This document shows positions 25,696-35,268 of a stretch of 64,000 nt of DNA, in pieces; within the stretch, counting starts at the first letter, position 1, and every line of letters starts with the position of its first letter. The stretch spans positions 65,526-129,525 of the forward strand of contig JAYTTF010000168.1 of NCBI GenBank assembly GCA_043745195.1, read 5' to 3'. Below the pieces are notes generated by a model. The model was not told the DNA's origin, ran no database searches, and was given only the letters and a program-made list of their open reading frames with translations. A program made the translations under genes and the position numbers. This DNA comes from JANXSF01 sp043745195. GTDB lineage: Bacteria > Acidobacteriota > Terriglobia > Bryobacterales > Bryobacteraceae.

Positions 25696-26880
25696 ATGCG
25701 GCTTCCTCTCGCAATGATTTTGTTATGTGGAGCCCAGGCGGGAGAATTGCACGTTGCTGCCCGCGCTGGGGACGCCGATGCGGTGGCGGCGCTTTTGAAA
25801 AAAGGTGTTGACCCGAATGGGCGCGATGGATTGGGCGGCACACCTTTGCACGATGCTGCTTGGGGTGGCTACAAGGACGTGGTGGAGCTGCTGCTTCGCA
25901 AAGGTGCTGATGTGAATGCGCGGCATAGAGAGGGCGGTTCAACACCGCTGCACTATGCTGTGATCACAAATCGTCTGGAGATTGTGGAGCTGTTGATGAG
26001 TCAGGGTGCCGATGCGCGGCTGCGTTATGGACAAGGGTCAACGGTGCTGCATTTGGCGGCAAATCGAGGATATATTGATGTGGCGCGGTTCTTGCTAAGT
26101 AAAGGCGCGGAGGTGAATGAACGCGATACAACCGGAGCCTCTGCATTGGAAGAAGCGGTTTGGAAAGGGCAGACGGAGTTGGTGCGGCTGCTTTTGGAAC
26201 ATAAAGCTGATGGGGCCGGCATCAATCCGAAGAGCGGAGATTACTTAACGCACATTGCTGCGAGGCGAGGCCATGCTGATGTGTTGGCAATGTTGCTGGA
26301 GCGCGGCGCAAAGGCGGATGAAAAGTCGAAGGACGGGTCCACTCCGCTGGACGAAGCGCTTCGGTTTCGGCAGGCGGGAACTGCGGGAGTGTTGCTAGTT
26401 CGTTCCGATGTGGCGTTGAATCCGGCGCGCATTGCGGAGTTAGTAATGGAAGGGCGAACGGAGTTGGTGGCACTGCTGTTGGCGCATGGTGCCAAGGCGG
26501 ATGGGAAGACGCAATTGGGATCGACGTTACTGCATGATGCTGCGTTGAAAGGGCATGTGGAGACAGTTGAACTGTTGTTGAACAAAGGTGCAAAAGTGGA
26601 TGCGCGGAATGCAACTGGAGCTACGGCACTGCATGATGCTGCGTTAGGCGGGCAGGGGAGGGTTGTGGAATTGTTGTTGAAGCGCGGGGCTGCCGTGAAC
26701 GTGCAGGATGCGGAATCGGGAAACACTGCACTAGGGAACGCAGCGGCTTGGGGGCGTGCGGAGATTGTCAAAATGCTGCTGAGCAGCGGCGCGGACAGGG
26801 GTGTTGTAAATCGGGCAGGGAAGCGGGCCGTGGATTTGGCCCGCGAAAACGGACACAAAGCCGTGGCCGCGCTGCTATAG
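25696..26880 (+). CDS. exported ankyrin-repeat protein
   Basis: 394 residues from the ATG at 25696, 3 bp after the amidohydrolase stop (a TTG just upstream is the alternative). The first 17 residues look like a signal peptide (MRLPLAMILLCGAQAGE). The rest is about ten ankyrin repeats of 33 residues with the TPLHxAA pattern (GGTPLHDAAWGGYKDVVELL; GSTVLHLAANRGYIDVARFL; GATALHDAALGGQGRVVELL). It is a periplasmic or surface binding scaffold; the partner is unknown. Repeat DNA is GC-rich, which makes long spurious frames on the other strand. Confidence 0.9.
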   Translation: MRLPLAMILLCGAQAGELHVAARAGDADAVAALLKKGVDPNGRDGLGGTPLHDAAWGGYKDVVELLLRKGADVNARHREGGSTPLHYAVITNRLEIVELLMSQGADARLRYGQGSTVLHLAANRGYIDVARFLLSKGAEVNERDTTGASALEEAVWKGQTELVRLLLEHKADGAGINPKSGDYLTHIAARRGHADVLAMLLERGAKADEKSKDGSTPLDEALRFRQAGTAGVLLVRSDVALNPARIAELVMEGRTELVALLLAHGAKADGKTQLGSTLLHDAALKGHVETVELLLNKGAKVDARNATGATALHDAALGGQGRVVELLLKRGAAVNVQDAESGNTALGNAAAWGRAEIVKMLLSSGADRGVVNRAGKRAVDLARENGHKAVAALL

Positions 26881-26889
26881 TTCAGCAGA

Positions 26890-27738
26890 CTATTTGTGCA
26901 TTTTTCGGAAATTGGTTAGACACTTTCCAGCGGTTTCCAATTCTGAAAAACGACTACCTTCCTGTTCTATCAAGTAGTACTCAACACCACCGGATTTTTC
27001 AGCAGCTTTGAAAATCTCTTTCCAATTTGCCACGCCTTCGCCGAATAAAACACGATAGCCGCTGCTATCTTTATCCTTATCTTTCGGGGACGTCCAGTCC
27101 TTGCAGTGGAGGGAAACAATCCGGCCAGGGTGTTGATTGATCCATTGCACGGGATCGGTACCCGCTTCAATCGCAGTGCCAACGTCAAGCTGCAACACTA
27201 CGTTTTTGGGAGTGTTGTTGGCAAGCACCTCCATGGGACGTGTTCCATCAATCGGTTTGAATTCCACTTGGTGGTTATGAAAGCCCACGCGAATGCCAGC
27301 CGATTTTGTATCTTCGGCGCCCTTGGTTAGCTGGTCTGCAATTTTCTTCCAACCGTCCAGTGTGGTAACCCGGCCGGCACTCGCCATGATGATGAACTTG
27401 CTTCCAAGGATAGTATTCAGTTCAATTGCCTTGGGCATCAACTCCGGGGTGAAGGAGTTATTGCTGTTGTGCGTGGAGAAACACTTCATGCCAACTTCGT
27501 CCAGCACAGTTCGCATTTCGTTCGCAAAAGAAGGCGTCCACTGCATGTAAGGGGAAAAGAACTCAACCCCCTGATAGCCCAGCTTGGCGACGGCGCGGAC
27601 GGTGCCGACAAGATCTTTCTCTAAATCACCGCGGACCGAATATAATTCCAATCCAACAGGGATCTTCTTCTTAGCTGCGGAAAGGGTAGCGGCCGAGGCG
27701 GCCAGGGAAAGCAGGGAACGGCGTGTAATGGAACTCAT
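26890..27738 (-). CDS. Tat-exported sugar phosphate isomerase/epimerase-like TIM-barrel protein
   Basis: 282 residues from the ATG at 27738, chosen because it gives a clean twin-arginine signal (MSSITRRSLLSLAASAATLS). The AP-endonuclease-2/xylose-isomerase TIM barrel follows: IPVGLELYSVRGDLEKDLVG, KLGYQGVEFFSPYMQWTPSF, GIRVGFHNHQVEFKP with a likely metal His, VVLQLDVGTAIEAGTDP, and VEYYLIEQEGSRF near the end. Exported members are common in Acidobacteria and Planctomycetes and accompany 3-keto-sugar pathways. The catalytic reaction is not proven for this subgroup. Confidence 0.88.
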   Translation of the reverse strand: MSSITRRSLLSLAASAATLSAAKKKIPVGLELYSVRGDLEKDLVGTVRAVAKLGYQGVEFFSPYMQWTPSFANEMRTVLDEVGMKCFSTHNSNNSFTPELMPKAIELNTILGSKFIIMASAGRVTTLDGWKKIADQLTKGAEDTKSAGIRVGFHNHQVEFKPIDGTRPMEVLANNTPKNVVLQLDVGTAIEAGTDPVQWINQHPGRIVSLHCKDWTSPKDKDKDSSGYRVLFGEGVANWKEIFKAAEKSGGVEYYLIEQEGSRFSELETAGKCLTNFRKMHK

Positions 27739-27756
27739 CAGTATGGAAGATAACAC

Positions 27757-27794
27757 GAATCAGGCAGACAGCAAAACTACTGCCTGCCTGATTC
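27757..27794. repeat. 11-bp perfect inverted repeat between two minus-strand genes
   Basis: gaatcaggcag (27757-27767) is the reverse complement of 27784-27794 with a 16-nt loop. It lies between the CDGSH gene and the isomerase gene. A T-rich run follows only on the plus-strand side, so for the minus-strand genes it is more likely an attenuating or stabilising hairpin than a terminator. Confidence 0.5.
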
Positions 27795-27804
27795 ATTTTT
27801 CAAA

Positions 27805-28035
27805 CTAGGGTTTTGGAGCTGGTGGCGGTAATTCCTTGGCTTCGCAAACCGATTGAAAACCTTGTCGTGAATGGGTGCCATCACAGAAGGGTTTATTCTC
27901 TGAAAGACCGCAGCGGCATAAGCCGATTGTGGTGCGGCCACCGAGGCCGTATGTTTTGCCACTGGCATCGACTAAAGTGAAATCACCCTCAATGCGAAGT
28001 GGACCGTTGTTGAAAACTGTTGCTTTTGATGACAT
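27805..28035 (-). CDS. CDGSH iron-sulfur domain protein
   Basis: 76 residues from the ATG at 28035 (MSSKATVFNNGPLRIEGDFT); a start further upstream is possible but adds no conserved residues. The cluster-binding signature C-x-C-x2-S-x3-P-x-C-D-G-x-H is complete (CRCGLSENKPFCDGTH) and binds a [2Fe-2S] cluster through three Cys and one His. These small cytosolic proteins take part in redox or Fe-S transfer. The C-terminal tail is proline-rich (LPPPAPKP). Confidence 0.92.
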   Translation of the reverse strand: MSSKATVFNNGPLRIEGDFTLVDASGKTYGLGGRTTIGLCRCGLSENKPFCDGTHSRQGFQSVCEAKELPPPAPKP

Positions 28036-28087
28036 TGGCCACATGGTAACACAGCCGTCCAAGTATTAATCAGGCACAATAGAGAGG

Positions 28088-29332
28088 TTGCGACTTTCTA
28101 TCATTCTTTTGGCATTTACTTGTTTCGGTGCAGCCCCTGCGGAGACGTCTGCGGAACTGATGGAGCGGGTTCGCGCGCATATGAAACAGACCATTGAAGG
28201 CGTCCCCAACTACACCTGCCAGATGCTGGTGGAGCGGTTTACGCGGCAGCCTGGCGCAAAACAGTTGAACCGGCGCGACGCGTTTCGCTTGGACGTTGCG
28301 GTAGTGGCAAAGCATGAATTATTTGCCTGGCCTGGTGAAGGTGCTTTTAAGGAACGCGAGATTGGCGAGTTTGCCCGACGAGGTGCATTTGGAACCGGAA
28401 ACTTTGCCACTCATTTGGCGAATGCGCTGAATCCAACTGGGGTTGTTTACACCGTGAACCCCGTAGAAGAATTCGCCGGGAGGAAGGCCTACCGCATTGG
28501 ATATCAAATTCCAGCGGCGCGAAAACCCTATCGCATCAAGATTGATGTGCAAATAGCTGACCCCGGAGTAAAGGGCCAGTTTTGGGTGGATGAGGTCACT
28601 TTAGACGTGTTGCGTTTGGAGTTCTCCTTACAGGAAATACCCGAAGGATTTCCGCTGAGAACTGCTGGTGAATTTGTGGAATATGAGCGGGTGCGCATTG
28701 GCAGCGGCGATTTTTTATTGCCGCAGAAGGCCCAATTGGAATTGCAGCATACCGATGCAAGCCTGGAACAGAATCGGACTACGTTTTCTTCTTGCCGACA
28801 ATACGCAGGCGAATCCGTGATCCGGTTTGAAGGGTTGGCGGATGAAACGGAAGCGGCGAAGCTTCCCCAGGAAATTAAGATTCCATCCAAGCTTCAAATC
28901 GATGTGGAATTGCGCACAGCGATTGACAGTTCCAAAGTTGCCATTGGGGATCAGTTGGAAGCAATTGTTTCGAAGCCCGCAAAGTTCAAAGGCGAAGTTG
29001 TGATTCCTAAAGGTGCAATGATTACTGGGCGCGTAACAAGGATTGAACGCATCCAGGCCGGGCAACCTCAATTCACTCAATTCGTGGTGGGTTTTGAATT
29101 TACTAAAGTGGTGTTTGGATCAAAGTTTGCGCAACTGAACTCATTTCTGGAAGAAGGCGGAAGCATCATGAGCCCAGCACTACGAGGGATGCGGAACAGT
29201 CAGACTTCGCGAATCTTCCTGTATCGCGAGTACGCCAAAAAGAATGAGGAGAAACAACCACCGATGGTTTATTCCTCCTCGACTAAGTTAGAACTGCCCA
29301 AAGGCAGTTTCCTTATATTGCGTACTTACTAA
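28088..29332 (+). CDS. secreted protein of unknown function, paralogous to the gene at 36162
   Basis: 414 residues with a signal peptide (MRLSIILLAFTCFGAAPAET). The start is a TTG; no ATG lies nearby and the signal peptide needs this start. The middle (residues about 25-270) has VPNYTCQMLVERFTRQPG, RRGAFGTGNFATHLANA, FAGRKAYRIGYQIPA and FWVDEVTLDVLRLEFSLQEI. The same order of blocks occurs in the protein at 36162-37640, so they share an outer-membrane-lipoprotein-like beta domain. The C-terminal 130 residues (VELRTAIDSSKVAIGDQLEA; VVIPKGAMITGRVTRIERI) form a beta module like those of conjugation/secretion VirB10-type proteins. Function unknown. Confidence 0.8.
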   Translation: MRLSIILLAFTCFGAAPAETSAELMERVRAHMKQTIEGVPNYTCQMLVERFTRQPGAKQLNRRDAFRLDVAVVAKHELFAWPGEGAFKEREIGEFARRGAFGTGNFATHLANALNPTGVVYTVNPVEEFAGRKAYRIGYQIPAARKPYRIKIDVQIADPGVKGQFWVDEVTLDVLRLEFSLQEIPEGFPLRTAGEFVEYERVRIGSGDFLLPQKAQLELQHTDASLEQNRTTFSSCRQYAGESVIRFEGLADETEAAKLPQEIKIPSKLQIDVELRTAIDSSKVAIGDQLEAIVSKPAKFKGEVVIPKGAMITGRVTRIERIQAGQPQFTQFVVGFEFTKVVFGSKFAQLNSFLEEGGSIMSPALRGMRNSQTSRIFLYREYAKKNEEKQPPMVYSSSTKLELPKGSFLILRTY

Positions 29333-32300
29333 AACGTGAACCGCAAGGACCCCTGCATGACACGCGGTTGCCTGGTGGAGGTTACCTGCCCGAACGTTGT
29401 ATCCACTTGGTTCCCGGCTGGATCAAAGCGTGCCGTGGTGTTCACACCAGAAAACTGGGTGTGATTCAAGGCGTTGTACATTTCCCAACGAAGGGAAAGG
29501 ATACGGCGTTCATTCTTCAACGGAATCTTCTTGATGAAAGAGATATCCGTGTTGCTGAAGCCAGGTCCGCGAATTACATCCTTAGGTGCGTTGCCAGGGT
29601 TGCCAACTGGGGGCCGGGAGAATACGGAAGTATCGAACCAGCGTAGGAACGTTTTGGAGCCATGATCCAGTTGCGCCTTGCCGTTGACGATGATGCGCGA
29701 ACCATCTCCGCCGCCGGTGATATCAGCTCCGTCAGTAGTGCTGTAGCCAACGCCGCTGGGCTGGCCGCTGACTAAAGCGACAATCCCGGAAATTTGCCAT
29801 CCATCAAATAGGTGATGAACCACAGCGTGTTTGGCAATATTGGATAACTTAGGCAGATCGTAAGTGTAATTGGCAACGAAGCTATGCGTTTGGTCTCCAC
29901 CATTCTTGCCGTAACTCCAAACACGAAGTGGACGATAGACGGGAATTCCCGATTCATCCATGAACTTTGAGTAAGTGTAAGAGATACCCATTTGAAGGCC
30001 ACGGCTGAAACGGCGGTTTAGCGATGAGAGCAACGCATGATAGTTGGAATCATAAGCGTTGTCGATGAAGTTGATGTTTCCGTAGCCAGGATATGGGCGT
30101 AGAAAATTAACGGGAAGTGGTCGGCCGTTGGTTGGGTCCAGGTTGGAGGACTGGAAGTTCGCGCCATAGGGAACGGTATTGATGTTATACCCCTGCTGGA
30201 TGTGACGGCCGAAGGTGCCACCGTAACTAACATCGAGTAACAGCGAACGTCCCAGATCCTGCTGAACACCGAATGTTACATTGTAAGTGCTGGTGGTTTT
30301 GTTATCCACGTTGAAGGCGTTGGTATTGCTGGGTGCCAATACATTTGCAGCCTGTGTGAAGGTAGCCAGACTGCCATAGTAAGTGATCGGCGTGAAGATG
30401 GCCGGCGGATTGTTGGTGGTGGGGCTCCATTTGCTCAGACGCATATTGTACTGAATGGATGCTCCACCACGAATTGCCGTTTTCCCTTTCCCAAATGGAT
30501 CATAGGCGAAGCCCAAACGCGGGCCGTACAGCAGCGGCTGGTTGTTGACAAAACCACGAGCATAGTTCTTGTCACCCGATAAGACTCCACCGTTGGCTGG
30601 ATTGCCAGTTCCCGGTACGAATGCTCCGATGTAAGCGACAGGGAAAACCTGACTATTGCGAGGGTCGATAGCGACTCGGTTTAGGTTGGCATCGAAGCCA
30701 GGACGGAAGAACACTGGCGCGTTCTTGATGTCATAACGGCTGAGGGCCAGAACCGATTGTTCACCTGCTTTTCTTGGATACATCTGATTCGACCAGCTGA
30801 AGCGCATGCCGTAATCAATAGTTAGTTTGCGATTTACTTTCCAACTATCCTGCACGAACCATTCGGCGAACGTTTGCCGCATGTTTGCACCGTAACGGTT
30901 GGTGGATTCAGAGTATTGCTGGAAGACTCCCAGTGCTGCATTGGAGTAAGCCCAGTTGGTATCAAGCGGATTGTTTACGTCGCGAGCGAAGGCAAAGTTG
31001 CCACTAAAGACGCTACGCTCGCCCTCATACTCGCGGATGCGATTTACGTTAAAGCCAACCTTAAACAGATGGGAGCCTCGGGTAATGCTGACATTGTCGC
31101 TCAAGGTGAAGGTGAAGTCGGTTCCACCAGTCAGGAAGCGATCGTCGAATGTTGCATCAGCGCTGCTGGGCACTCCGCCGAATGAGAAGCGCGGGATGAT
31201 GCCTTGAACGTTGGAAGATGGATAGTATTGGCCGGCGGTGAAACCAATCTTGGAACGAAGGACACGGTCAATTGAATCAACCGGGTGCCAGGCCTCGTGA
31301 TTGTGGCGGACACCGCTGGTTACTTCCATGACTACAGTTGGGCTGAACACACGCGTGTAGCCCACACCAAGGCCCGACTCGGTGAAGCAATAGCATTGGG
31401 CGAACAGGCCCCAGGCAGAAGCACCACCTGCTACGGCGTGGCCTTGCTGTTCTGAGAGCCAGGTTTTGCCGCGTACATAAAAGCGGTCGTTGGCGGTGGG
31501 CACGTAATCAAATTTGAACAACTGGCTTCGCTTTGGATTGTCGATTGCTTCCTGGAATCTGTAATTATAGTTGCCGCCGGAAATGTTGCGGTCGAAGAAG
31601 TTAGGCAAGGGCAACAACTTCATCAGTGCTGTTCCATTGGTGTTGACACGGTTTGTGGGAATGATGTTGCCAGGAAAGTTCTGGCCTGTGGTTGGATCCT
31701 TAATCGCAATCAATCGCCCGCTCACATCCAGAGTTTGTGAGAAATCACCAGCGCGTTCAAGCGCAGTGGGGACGGTGACCCGTTGCAGATTACCGGGTGA
31801 CTTGATGCCCCACTGTTCCAGATTGTAAAAGCCGAATAGCTTATCCTTGCTTGTGTTCCACTTGCCAGGGATATAAATAGGTCCGCCTATGCTAAAGCCC
31901 AATGTGCTAAATCGTAAGATGGGGCGCTGAGCACCATTGCGATTGTTGAAGAAGTCGTTGGCATTCCACATTTCGTGGCGCTTGTACCAGTAACCCGATC
32001 CGTGATACTCCTTGCCACCCGACTTAGTAATTACCTGAACCACCGCGCCACCATTGCCCGCATATTCGGCCTGATAGCTGTTGAGGATAACTTTCACTTC
32101 GCCGATGGCATCCATGGTGGTCACACTGGAAAACACGTTAGGTGAGCCGTTATCATTGCTAACCACGCCATCAACCGAGAGCGTGTTCATGCCGCTGGTG
32201 GTTCCGCCCATGTTGCTGGAACCTGTACCGAAACTGCCACCCACTGAATCTCCGTCGGCGGAGAACTGCACGCCAGGCAAAAGTTTTAAGAGTGAATTCA

Positions 32301-32763
32301 CGTCGCGCCCACGCGCTTGAATGTTGGCAACCTGATCGCTGGTGATTACACCGGAACGTTCGGAACTTGCGGTTTGCACCGTGGCACCTTGCGCCTCAAT
32401 TGTGATGGTGTCGGTGACTGCGCCAATGCTGAGCAGCACTTCGCCTAAAGACAAACGCTCATTCGCATTCAGCACCAGATTGGTTTGGCGATACGCCTTG
32501 AAGCCGGGCGCGTCAATTTTTACGGTGTATGTTCCTGGCAGTACGGCTGGGAAATTGAAATTGCCTTGTTCATTGGTGTTGGTGTTGCGCGATTCACCAG
32601 TGCGATCGCTAACCAGGGTCACCGGCATGGCAACAATAACTTGTCGGGTTGGATCCATAACAGTGCCAGTGATAGTTCCGGTGATGGTCATCTGAGCCAT
32701 CGCCAGTGGAAGTGTGAGTAGGCCAAGGCAGCAGCCGTGGAGAAAACGGTTGATTGTAAACAT
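29329..32763 (-). CDS. Oar-like TonB-dependent outer-membrane receptor with carboxypeptidase-regulatory N-domain
   Basis: 1,144 residues from the ATG at 32763, which gives a signal peptide (FLHGCCLGLLTLPLAMAQMT) and lies just downstream of a consensus promoter. The N-domain reads ITGTITGTVMDPTRQVIVAM. The plug region has RDVNSLLKLLPGVQFSADGD and AVVQVITKSGGKEYHGSGYW. The barrel ends in RQPRVMQGSLRFTF with a terminal Phe. It is related to, but clearly distinct from, the receptor at 7254. The fucosidase gene upstream on the same strand suggests glycan import. The stop codon overlaps the convergent gene at 28088 by 4 bp. Confidence 0.9.
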   Translation of the reverse strand: MFTINRFLHGCCLGLLTLPLAMAQMTITGTITGTVMDPTRQVIVAMPVTLVSDRTGESRNTNTNEQGNFNFPAVLPGTYTVKIDAPGFKAYRQTNLVLNANERLSLGEVLLSIGAVTDTITIEAQGATVQTASSERSGVITSDQVANIQARGRDVNSLLKLLPGVQFSADGDSVGGSFGTGSSNMGGTTSGMNTLSVDGVVSNDNGSPNVFSSVTTMDAIGEVKVILNSYQAEYAGNGGAVVQVITKSGGKEYHGSGYWYKRHEMWNANDFFNNRNGAQRPILRFSTLGFSIGGPIYIPGKWNTSKDKLFGFYNLEQWGIKSPGNLQRVTVPTALERAGDFSQTLDVSGRLIAIKDPTTGQNFPGNIIPTNRVNTNGTALMKLLPLPNFFDRNISGGNYNYRFQEAIDNPKRSQLFKFDYVPTANDRFYVRGKTWLSEQQGHAVAGGASAWGLFAQCYCFTESGLGVGYTRVFSPTVVMEVTSGVRHNHEAWHPVDSIDRVLRSKIGFTAGQYYPSSNVQGIIPRFSFGGVPSSADATFDDRFLTGGTDFTFTLSDNVSITRGSHLFKVGFNVNRIREYEGERSVFSGNFAFARDVNNPLDTNWAYSNAALGVFQQYSESTNRYGANMRQTFAEWFVQDSWKVNRKLTIDYGMRFSWSNQMYPRKAGEQSVLALSRYDIKNAPVFFRPGFDANLNRVAIDPRNSQVFPVAYIGAFVPGTGNPANGGVLSGDKNYARGFVNNQPLLYGPRLGFAYDPFGKGKTAIRGGASIQYNMRLSKWSPTTNNPPAIFTPITYYGSLATFTQAANVLAPSNTNAFNVDNKTTSTYNVTFGVQQDLGRSLLLDVSYGGTFGRHIQQGYNINTVPYGANFQSSNLDPTNGRPLPVNFLRPYPGYGNINFIDNAYDSNYHALLSSLNRRFSRGLQMGISYTYSKFMDESGIPVYRPLRVWSYGKNGGDQTHSFVANYTYDLPKLSNIAKHAVVHHLFDGWQISGIVALVSGQPSGVGYSTTDGADITGGGDGSRIIVNGKAQLDHGSKTFLRWFDTSVFSRPPVGNPGNAPKDVIRGPGFSNTDISFIKKIPLKNERRILSLRWEMYNALNHTQFSGVNTTARFDPAGNQVDTTFGQVTSTRQPRVMQGSLRFTF

Positions 32764-32815
32764 GTAAATAACCCCGAGGTACTTGGTCACCGCGTAAGCG
32801 ATAACTATCTCATGG

Positions 32816-32844
32816 ATTATATGTAGTTCACTTTCCCCTGTCAA
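32816..32844 (-). promoter_or_regulatory. consensus sigma-70 promoter of the second receptor gene
   Basis: On the minus strand TTGACA (32844-32839) and TATAAT (32821-32816) are separated by exactly 17 bp, matching both consensus boxes fully. The leader of about 45 nt ends in CGGGGTTATTTAC before the ATG, close to the end of the leader of the other receptor gene (AAGGGGTTTATTTACATC). The -35 box lies just before the end of the upstream fucosidase gene, so the receptor is expressed on its own. Confidence 0.85.
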
Positions 32845-32850
32845 ATCGGT

Positions 32851-35214
32851 TTATTTTTTCCCGAAAGTGACCAGATAAGTTTTACCAGCCTTAAGGGTTA
32901 ACTCGCGCGAAGTTGGACGCCAGGTCAAGGCATCTGCGGGCCTGCCATCCATGGTTACTTTGATTACTTTCTGGCCATCGGGAACGCGCAGTGTTTGCTT
33001 ACTATCCTTCAATGGACGCAAAGTAGCTTGCGAAGACTTGTCAGCTTCCCATTTCACATCCACATCCAAAGCGCCGCGGGCGCGTAATCCGCTGATGCTG
33101 CCCTTGGGCCAAGCTTTTGGAAGTGCTGGCAACAGACTAAGTTCCCGCGCGTGGCTTTGCAGTAACATCTCAGTCATGCCGGCTGTACCTCCGAAATTTC
33201 CATCAATCTGAAATGGTGGATGATTGTCGAACAAGTTTGGATGAGTTGACTTACTCAACAGTGCCAAGACGTTTTCGTATGCTGTATCGCCTTCTTCCAG
33301 TCTGGCCCAGAAATTGATGATCCATGCCCGGCTCCAACCGGTATGCCCGCCACCATTGGCCAGCCGATTTTCCAAGCTGATGCGGGCGGCTTTAGCTAAT
33401 GCTGGTGTGCCGCGCATGGTGATCCAAGTGCCGGGATGCAGCGCGAATAAATGAGAAATGTGCCGATGGCCTGGATCGGGTTCTTCATACTCTTCCATCC
33501 ATTCCAGTAACTGCCCTTTCGATCCGATCTTCAATGGCGGGAGACGCTTCAACGCCTTTTCCACTTGAGCCCGGAATGCCACATCAGTCCTCAAGATGAC
33601 TGATGCCTCCACCACTCTAGTAAACAGTTCGTGAACGATTTCGGTATCCATGTAAGGACCCATAGTCAGTTTGCCGATGGTTCCGTCGGGCAACTTATAA
33701 CGATTTTCCGGCGAGATGGAGGGTCCGGTTATGAGGTGCCCTTTCCCATCGTCCATCAGATAATCAAGCAGGAATTCGGAAGCTTCCTTCATCACCGGGT
33801 AGGCGCGGGATTTTAGAAAAGCAGCATCGCGCCCATAGTCGTAATGCTCCCAAAGATGGAGCGACAACCATGCACCACCCATTGCCCAGACGCCAGAACC
33901 TACGCCGTCAATTGGAGTAGTATGTCCCCAGCCGTCTGTGTTGTGATGGGTGACAAAGCCACGAGCACCGTACATTCGTTTTGCCGTTTCCCGTCCTTCA
34001 ACGCGGATAAGATCAATAAGATCAAATAGTGGCTGATGGAGTTCGGCGAGGTTAGTGGATTCAGCGGGCCAATAATTCATTTCAGTGTTGATGTTAATGG
34101 TGTACTTACTTTCCCAGGGCGGCGCCAGTTGATCGTTCCATTTCCCCTGTAAGTTGGCTGGAAGACTACCAGGGCGGCTGGAGGCTACCAGAAGATAGCG
34201 GCCGAACTGATAGTAGAGCTGCATCAGTCCGTTGTCTTTTGCTCCGGCTTGCACCTTGGCCAGACGTTCGTCGGTGGGCAAATCACTACCCGCAGGCTCA
34301 TCCAGTTGAAACTTGACTCGATTCATTAATTTTTGATGATCCGCCACGTGAGCAGCCCGCAACTCTTCGTATGTAGGTTTCTGAGCACCTGCCATTAGAC
34401 GGCTGACCGCTGCCAAAACGTTGCCGTTTTTATTCCGGTAATCCGTTGCTGCTGTTAGTAGAAAAGTAACTTCACTAACCTGTTCAAAAATAATGTCTGG
34501 ACCTTTGCCGTAACTTAGTCCACCTTTGCTTTTAGCATCTAACTGAGCAACAAACCAAGTACCTGTGAGTCGCTCTTCTTTGTACCGATCGTCGTATGGA
34601 ATGGCTTGGCCTTCAAGGTAAATGGTAGCTGGCCCGGAACGACGACCCACTGCACCTTTGGAGCGGCTCATTGATGCGGCGAAGTTCAATGAACCCGGCT
34701 TGTCAGCCGTTATCCGTATAACGAGTGCTTGGTGAACTGCGGAGACAAACACTTCACGAGTGAATGCAACTCCGCCGCAATTGTAAGTGACCTTGGCGAT
34801 GCCAGTCACAATATCCAACTCGCGGCGGTAATCGGTCTCCTTGCAGGTGCGGCCGAATTTAAGCCAAAGGTCGCCTAGAGTTTGATACGGTGGCATGCGC
34901 CTGGGCTTTGAAATTATGGATTTGTCCGCTAGTGCTTCCGCCTCGGTTGGTTTACCTGCCATCAGCAGCTTACGAACTTCCTTAACAGCATCTGCAGCGG
35001 CCGGATTCATGCGATCGCGCTTTTCTCCGGCCCAAACTGTATCCTCGTTCAACTGCAGGTGTTCGGTTTCCACGCCGCCAAAAACCATGGCAGCAAGCCG
35101 ACCGTTGCCCACCGGCAATGCTTCCACCCATTTATCAGCAGGTTTGCGATACCAAAGGACCGATTCAGCTTGGAGGAACTGTAGAGTGATGAATAGTAGA
35201 GTTACAAAGCGCAT
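32851..35214 (-). CDS. glycoside hydrolase family 95 alpha-L-fucosidase
   Basis: 787 residues from the ATG at 35214, giving a signal peptide (MRFVTLLFITLQFLQAES). The N-domain starts with the GH95 signature LWYRKPADKWVEALPVGNGR then LAAMVFGGVETEHLQLNEDT. In the (alpha/alpha)6 barrel the polar residues that assist catalysis are present: NYWPAESTNLAEL, FVTHHNTDGWGH, the acid Glu in GPSISPENRY, and the Asp of PFQIDGNFGGTAGM. The enzyme removes alpha-1,2-linked fucose (or galactose in some members) by inversion, outside the cytoplasm. Its gene lies 87 bp upstream of a large TonB receptor on the same strand. Confidence 0.93.
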   Translation of the reverse strand: MRFVTLLFITLQFLQAESVLWYRKPADKWVEALPVGNGRLAAMVFGGVETEHLQLNEDTVWAGEKRDRMNPAAADAVKEVRKLLMAGKPTEAEALADKSIISKPRRMPPYQTLGDLWLKFGRTCKETDYRRELDIVTGIAKVTYNCGGVAFTREVFVSAVHQALVIRITADKPGSLNFAASMSRSKGAVGRRSGPATIYLEGQAIPYDDRYKEERLTGTWFVAQLDAKSKGGLSYGKGPDIIFEQVSEVTFLLTAATDYRNKNGNVLAAVSRLMAGAQKPTYEELRAAHVADHQKLMNRVKFQLDEPAGSDLPTDERLAKVQAGAKDNGLMQLYYQFGRYLLVASSRPGSLPANLQGKWNDQLAPPWESKYTININTEMNYWPAESTNLAELHQPLFDLIDLIRVEGRETAKRMYGARGFVTHHNTDGWGHTTPIDGVGSGVWAMGGAWLSLHLWEHYDYGRDAAFLKSRAYPVMKEASEFLLDYLMDDGKGHLITGPSISPENRYKLPDGTIGKLTMGPYMDTEIVHELFTRVVEASVILRTDVAFRAQVEKALKRLPPLKIGSKGQLLEWMEEYEEPDPGHRHISHLFALHPGTWITMRGTPALAKAARISLENRLANGGGHTGWSRAWIINFWARLEEGDTAYENVLALLSKSTHPNLFDNHPPFQIDGNFGGTAGMTEMLLQSHARELSLLPALPKAWPKGSISGLRARGALDVDVKWEADKSSQATLRPLKDSKQTLRVPDGQKVIKVTMDGRPADALTWRPTSRELTLKAGKTYLVTFGKK

Positions 35215-35268
35215 CGGTATGTACTTTATCATTCTGCTGAAGGCAATAACATGGGAAGGCTGGGCAGG

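Noticed and set aside
26241..26858. 205-codon frame opposite the ankyrin gene
   Set aside because: It is a by-product of the repeated GC-rich codons of the ankyrin repeats and has low-complexity Ser/Ala/Pro content.
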